NCBI GenBank assembly: GCA_018238825.1
Contig: JABCSP010000090.1
Location: 1-8,171 of the forward strand
Length of the DNA stretch: 8,171 nucleotides
Reading direction: 5' to 3'
Source of the DNA: Candidatus Thorarchaeota archaeon
GTDB lineage: Archaea; Asgardarchaeota; Thorarchaeia; Thorarchaeales; Thorarchaeaceae
Part shown: positions 6,157 to 8,171 of the stretch, piece by piece
Numbering within the stretch: position 1 is the first letter of the stretch
Layout: every line of letters starts with the position of its first letter
Translations under genes and position numbers: made by a program
The notes under the pieces: generated by a model
The model's database searches: none
Told to the model about the DNA's origin: nothing
Seen by the model: the letters and a program-made list of their open reading frames with translations, nothing else

Positions 6157-7455
6157 ATGCAAGAACCTGTGGGAACTCTAGTCATCCTAGTATTCATCGG
6201 TGCTTATCTAGCCATCTCAACTGAGAAGGTAAATCGAGCCGCAATGTCTATGACAGGAATGGGGGTCGCAGGTCTTGTTCTTTGGGGTTATGGTACAAAT
6301 TTCAACACGTTAGTTCACAGTATTGAATGGAGTACGATACTATTCATCATATCAATGATGGCGATTGTTTCAGTTGCGGGTCATTCTGGAATGTTTCAAT
6401 ATATTGCACTAACTCTAGCAAAACCAACGGGAGGTGATACAAAACGTCTGTTCACTGTGTTCATTGTCTTCGTCTTCTTTGTGTCTATAGTCTTTGATAC
6501 AACTTCAACAATATTGATTATGGGACCTCTTACAATTGAGGTGTGTAAGGCGCTTGAGATAGACTTCAAACCATTTTTAATAGGTGAAGCAATTACTTGC
6601 AATTTCGCTTCAATCCCATCAATTGTTGGTGCTGTCCCAAATCTGGTTATTGCAGAAGAAGTGTATCGAGCAGGTGTTCCTGGCTTTGATGCAGGTTTTC
6701 TATTTATTATTCTTATGCCTCTATCAGTAATCCTGTTAATTGTAACTCTCTTTATTTTGCATAGAGTCTTCAAGGACCAACTCATTGATACCGAAGAAGA
6801 GATAGTAGACGAGGTCTTTGTAGTAGTACCACAGCACATGATCAAATCAAGAAGTGATTTCTACCTTTCACTTGTAGCAATAGCAATATTGACACTCGCC
6901 TTCACTTTTGGACAAGGATCTGGCCTTGAACCGCCTTTGGTTGCCATTATTGTGGCATTCACCGTACTTTTGATGACACGGGAACGTGTAGAGAATATTC
7001 TATCTGAAATAAACTGGAACACAGTTTTCTTCCTGATTGGCATCTTTGGGCTTGTGGCAGCACTGAAGATTGTCGGTTTTATTGATGATATTGGAGCTGG
7101 TGTTGGTGCAGTTGTGGCAGGAGATATTGGTTTTGCAGTTGTATTTCTCGTTTGGGTTCCTGCGTTACTCTCTGCAATCATTGACAACATACCAGTTTCA
7201 ATAATTCTCGCACCTATTGCATCTAGTCTGGCAGCAACCACACCTGTCTTTCCAGCGATTCTGATATTTGCCGTGAACGTGGGAGGATATTTGCTACCAA
7301 TCGGAGCTCCAGCAAATCTGCTTGCTATGGCTATGTCTGAGGATGAGCATGATCCAATTAGTTTCAAAGCATTCGCCAAGATTGCAACACCTATGGCAAT
7401 AATTCATCTGCTTATCGGAACAGTTTGGCTCTATTTGGTGATATTACTAATCTAA
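6157..7455 (+). CDS. Ion transporter superfamily permease (ArsB/NhaD/P-permease type), downstream paralog
   Basis: This 432-residue polytopic membrane protein is clearly a tandem duplicate of the preceding permease. From FDTTST to the end of the first signature, 47 of 54 residues are identical by hand count, and 19-base and 17-base exact nucleotide matches survive. The duplication looks old, because the rest of the protein is closer to half identical. It shares the unusual first-half motifs FDTTST (113-118) and SIPSIVGAVPN (152-162). The second half keeps SAIIDNIPVSIILAP (D343, N344) and GGYLLPIGAPAN (376-387). The charged loop at about 205-232 (DTEEEIVDEVF, MIKSRSDF) matches the paralog's. 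It lacks the extra N-terminal helix (about 30 residues) of the upstream copy and begins at the helix before STEKVNRAAM. The gap to the preceding gene is 78 bases, so cotranscription is likely. Substrate and coupling ion are unknown; a paired or heteromeric function is possible but not shown. Confidence 0.88.
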   Translation: MQEPVGTLVILVFIGAYLAISTEKVNRAAMSMTGMGVAGLVLWGYGTNFNTLVHSIEWSTILFIISMMAIVSVAGHSGMFQYIALTLAKPTGGDTKRLFTVFIVFVFFVSIVFDTTSTILIMGPLTIEVCKALEIDFKPFLIGEAITCNFASIPSIVGAVPNLVIAEEVYRAGVPGFDAGFLFIILMPLSVILLIVTLFILHRVFKDQLIDTEEEIVDEVFVVVPQHMIKSRSDFYLSLVAIAILTLAFTFGQGSGLEPPLVAIIVAFTVLLMTRERVENILSEINWNTVFFLIGIFGLVAALKIVGFIDDIGAGVGAVVAGDIGFAVVFLVWVPALLSAIIDNIPVSIILAPIASSLAATTPVFPAILIFAVNVGGYLLPIGAPANLLAMAMSEDEHDPISFKAFAKIATPMAIIHLLIGTVWLYLVILLI

Positions 7456-7464
7456 ATCAAAAAA

Positions 7465-7530
7465 GGTGGCGACCGGACACCGTTTAATGGCCGCCGGGAG
7501 GACGACACTACGGAAACACAAGACGCCATA
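7465..7530 (+). other. GC-rich patch with a possible stem-loop, function unknown
   Basis: By hand count about 40 of these 66 bases are G or C, well above the surrounding sequence. GGTGGC (7465-7470) can pair with GCCGCC (7490-7495), including one U-G pair, and CGG/CCG (7474-7476 with 7480-7482) can form a small inner hairpin. It begins 10 bases after the second permease stop. It could be a 3' UTR structure, a small RNA, or simply the 5' end of the weak small ORF that overlaps it. No known RNA family was recognised, and no T-run follows to make it a standard terminator. Confidence 0.3.
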
Positions 7531-7687
7531 CATTAGTTACAATTTGTACTTAACTATCTTTCTAACCTACATCTTACATTTTGAAGTGAGTGAACAAAAA
7601 CATGAAAAATTTCTAGATTACGCGGATGTAGTAACGCAATATGCACAAGACATCTATGAACGAGCAATCAAAGAGGTATTTGATTAG
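7487..7687 (+). CDS. Possible small protein with a membrane segment (hypothetical)
   Basis: This 66-residue frame starts at ATG 7487; GTG 7466, seven codons upstream in the same frame, is an alternative that would begin 10 bases after the permease stop. It would encode a basic N-terminus (AAGRTTLRKHK), a hydrophobic stretch YNLYLTIFLTYILHF (about residues 22-36), and a charged helical tail ending QDIYERAIKEVFD. Neither start has a convincing ribosome binding site, and base composition changes sharply within the frame (GC-rich start, AT-rich end). The tail from GTG 7586 alone (33 residues) looks the most protein-like, so the upstream part may be non-coding. No family was recognised. It could be a real small membrane protein, a remnant, or chance. 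Confidence 0.25.
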   Translation: MAAGRTTLRKHKTPYISYNLYLTIFLTYILHFEVSEQKHEKFLDYADVVTQYAQDIYERAIKEVFD

Positions 7688-8025
7688 TCTTCTTATCCAT
7701 CTGAGTAAAGGAGAGAAGTATCCTAATGTTGTAATTATGTTATTCAAAATTGCGGGTGGATTGAAGAAATGCTAAAATTAATTGTAAATTCGTGTCGATT
7801 CTGAAATATCCAAAGATGTCTTTCAACTATCGTTTCTTTATGAAAAACACCATAATGACCAATCTGAATTCAGGTAGAGAACATTCTGAAGGGTCAATTT
7901 CGTGTCTGTAGCCACTACGGAATTTATGATGGACATACTCCGGATCAAGATTTCAACATGAAAATTGGTATGCAAATAATTTCTCATCGCAAGTTATTAA
8001 CATGATAAAGTGAATTCAATTGTAG
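7688..8025. other. Gene-poor stretch with protein-like fragments in alternating frames; possible decayed gene
   Basis: No intact gene of useful size is seen in either direction over these 338 bases. Several stop-bounded plus-strand pieces read like protein and alternate between two frames. They are 7683-7775 (containing LLIHLSKGEKYPNVVIMLF), a piece ending at 7804 (VIQNCGWIEEMLKLIVNS), 7788-7877 (VDSEISKDVFQLSFLYEKHH) and 7868-8005 (ENILKGQFRVCSHYG, IYDGHTPDQDFNMKIGMQ). Switching frame with single-base changes would join them into one chain, as expected of a frameshifted remnant. They may equally be chance open stretches in AT-rich DNA. No family was recognised. Confidence 0.2.
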
Positions 8026-8171
8026 ATGATTACCATATCAAATGAAGTTCCTGAAGACCCATCTCTTCAGAAACCAGTGGTTGAGAGAAAGAAGATTCTA
8101 CGAATTGTAGATGATGAGTATCTTCGATGGTGTCTGACAGATTCCCTTCTCACTAAGCAAGTTCTTTTATC
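8026..8171 (+). CDS. Unrecognised protein, 5' part only (runs off the window)
   Basis: An open frame starts at ATG 8026, directly after an in-frame TAG at 8023-8025, and stays open to the window edge (48 codons plus two bases). It begins MITISNEVPEDPSLQKP, followed by a basic segment VVERKKILRIVDDEYLRWC and then LTDSLLTKQVLL. The composition (charged, with an amphipathic pattern after residue 20) is typical of a soluble cytoplasmic protein. There is no signal peptide. A weak GTGA lies about 12 bases upstream of the ATG, which is long spacing. The portion visible is too short to assign a family. Coding status is supported only by the uninterrupted frame and its protein-like composition. Confidence 0.45.
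   Translation, partial: MITISNEVPEDPSLQKPVVERKKILRIVDDEYLRWCLTDSLLTKQVLL

Noticed and set aside
6861..7379. Minus-strand open frame of 172 codons antisense to the second permease
   Set aside because: It has the same cause as the antisense frame over the first permease. Its low-complexity, Ala/Ile/Thr-rich translation is typical of a shadow of transmembrane coding sequence.
7838..7987. 49-codon minus-strand open frame in the gene-poor stretch
   Set aside because: It has no ribosome binding site or recognisable pattern, and its length is expected by chance in AT-rich DNA.
7456..8025. CRISPR array, tRNA, insertion sequence or attachment site in the 3' gene-poor region
   Set aside because: No regularly spaced repeats, no T-loop GTTCGA-like motif, no terminal inverted repeats and no transposase or integrase motifs were seen.

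Overview
The window reads as ordinary chromosomal DNA, roughly 40% GC by eye, from a prokaryote that is more likely an archaeon than a bacterium. The reasons are indirect. There are TATA-like TTTAAC/TTGTTAAA boxes at plausible distances from starts, and compact intergenic gaps. The predicted proteins have an archaeal flavour, with an OB-fold/EEP secreted nuclease, a stand-alone GlcD-like flavoprotein and a tandem pair of divergent ArsB/NhaD-type permeases. An Asgard-like (for example Thorarchaeota-like) origin is a guess. No rRNA, tRNA or universal marker is present to settle it.

Layout: (1) minus strand, 29-1690, a secreted endonuclease/exonuclease/phosphatase-fold nuclease with an N-terminal OB fold. 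(2) Minus strand, 1874-3523, an FAD-dependent 2-hydroxyacid dehydrogenase/oxidase of the GlcD/D-lactate dehydrogenase type; its ribosome binding site fixes an ATG start three codons inside the longest frame. (3) An 85-base divergent intergenic region with an AT-rich core and an inverted repeat. (4) Plus strand, 3609-4583, a calcineurin-like metallophosphoesterase. (5) Plus strand, 4678-6078 and 6157-7455, two paralogous multi-pass permeases of the ion transporter (ArsB/NhaD/SLC13-P) superfamily. (6) From 7456 to the end: a GC-rich patch, one weak small ORF with a possible membrane segment, about 340 bases with protein-like pieces in alternating frames, and the 5' part of an unrecognised gene from 8026 running off the edge.

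The phosphoesterase and the two permeases lie in the same direction with gaps of 94 and 78 bases and may be cotranscribed. The nuclease and the flavoprotein are also codirectional, but a 183-base gap with its own TATA-like box and a T-rich hairpin suggests separate units. Nothing ties all the genes into one pathway. The most interesting element is the permease pair. Both copies share the same altered first-half signature (FDTTST and SIPSIVGAVPN) where related transporters usually have DN and GDPPN, while the second half keeps DN(I/L)P. No mobile element, CRISPR array or defence system was recognised.
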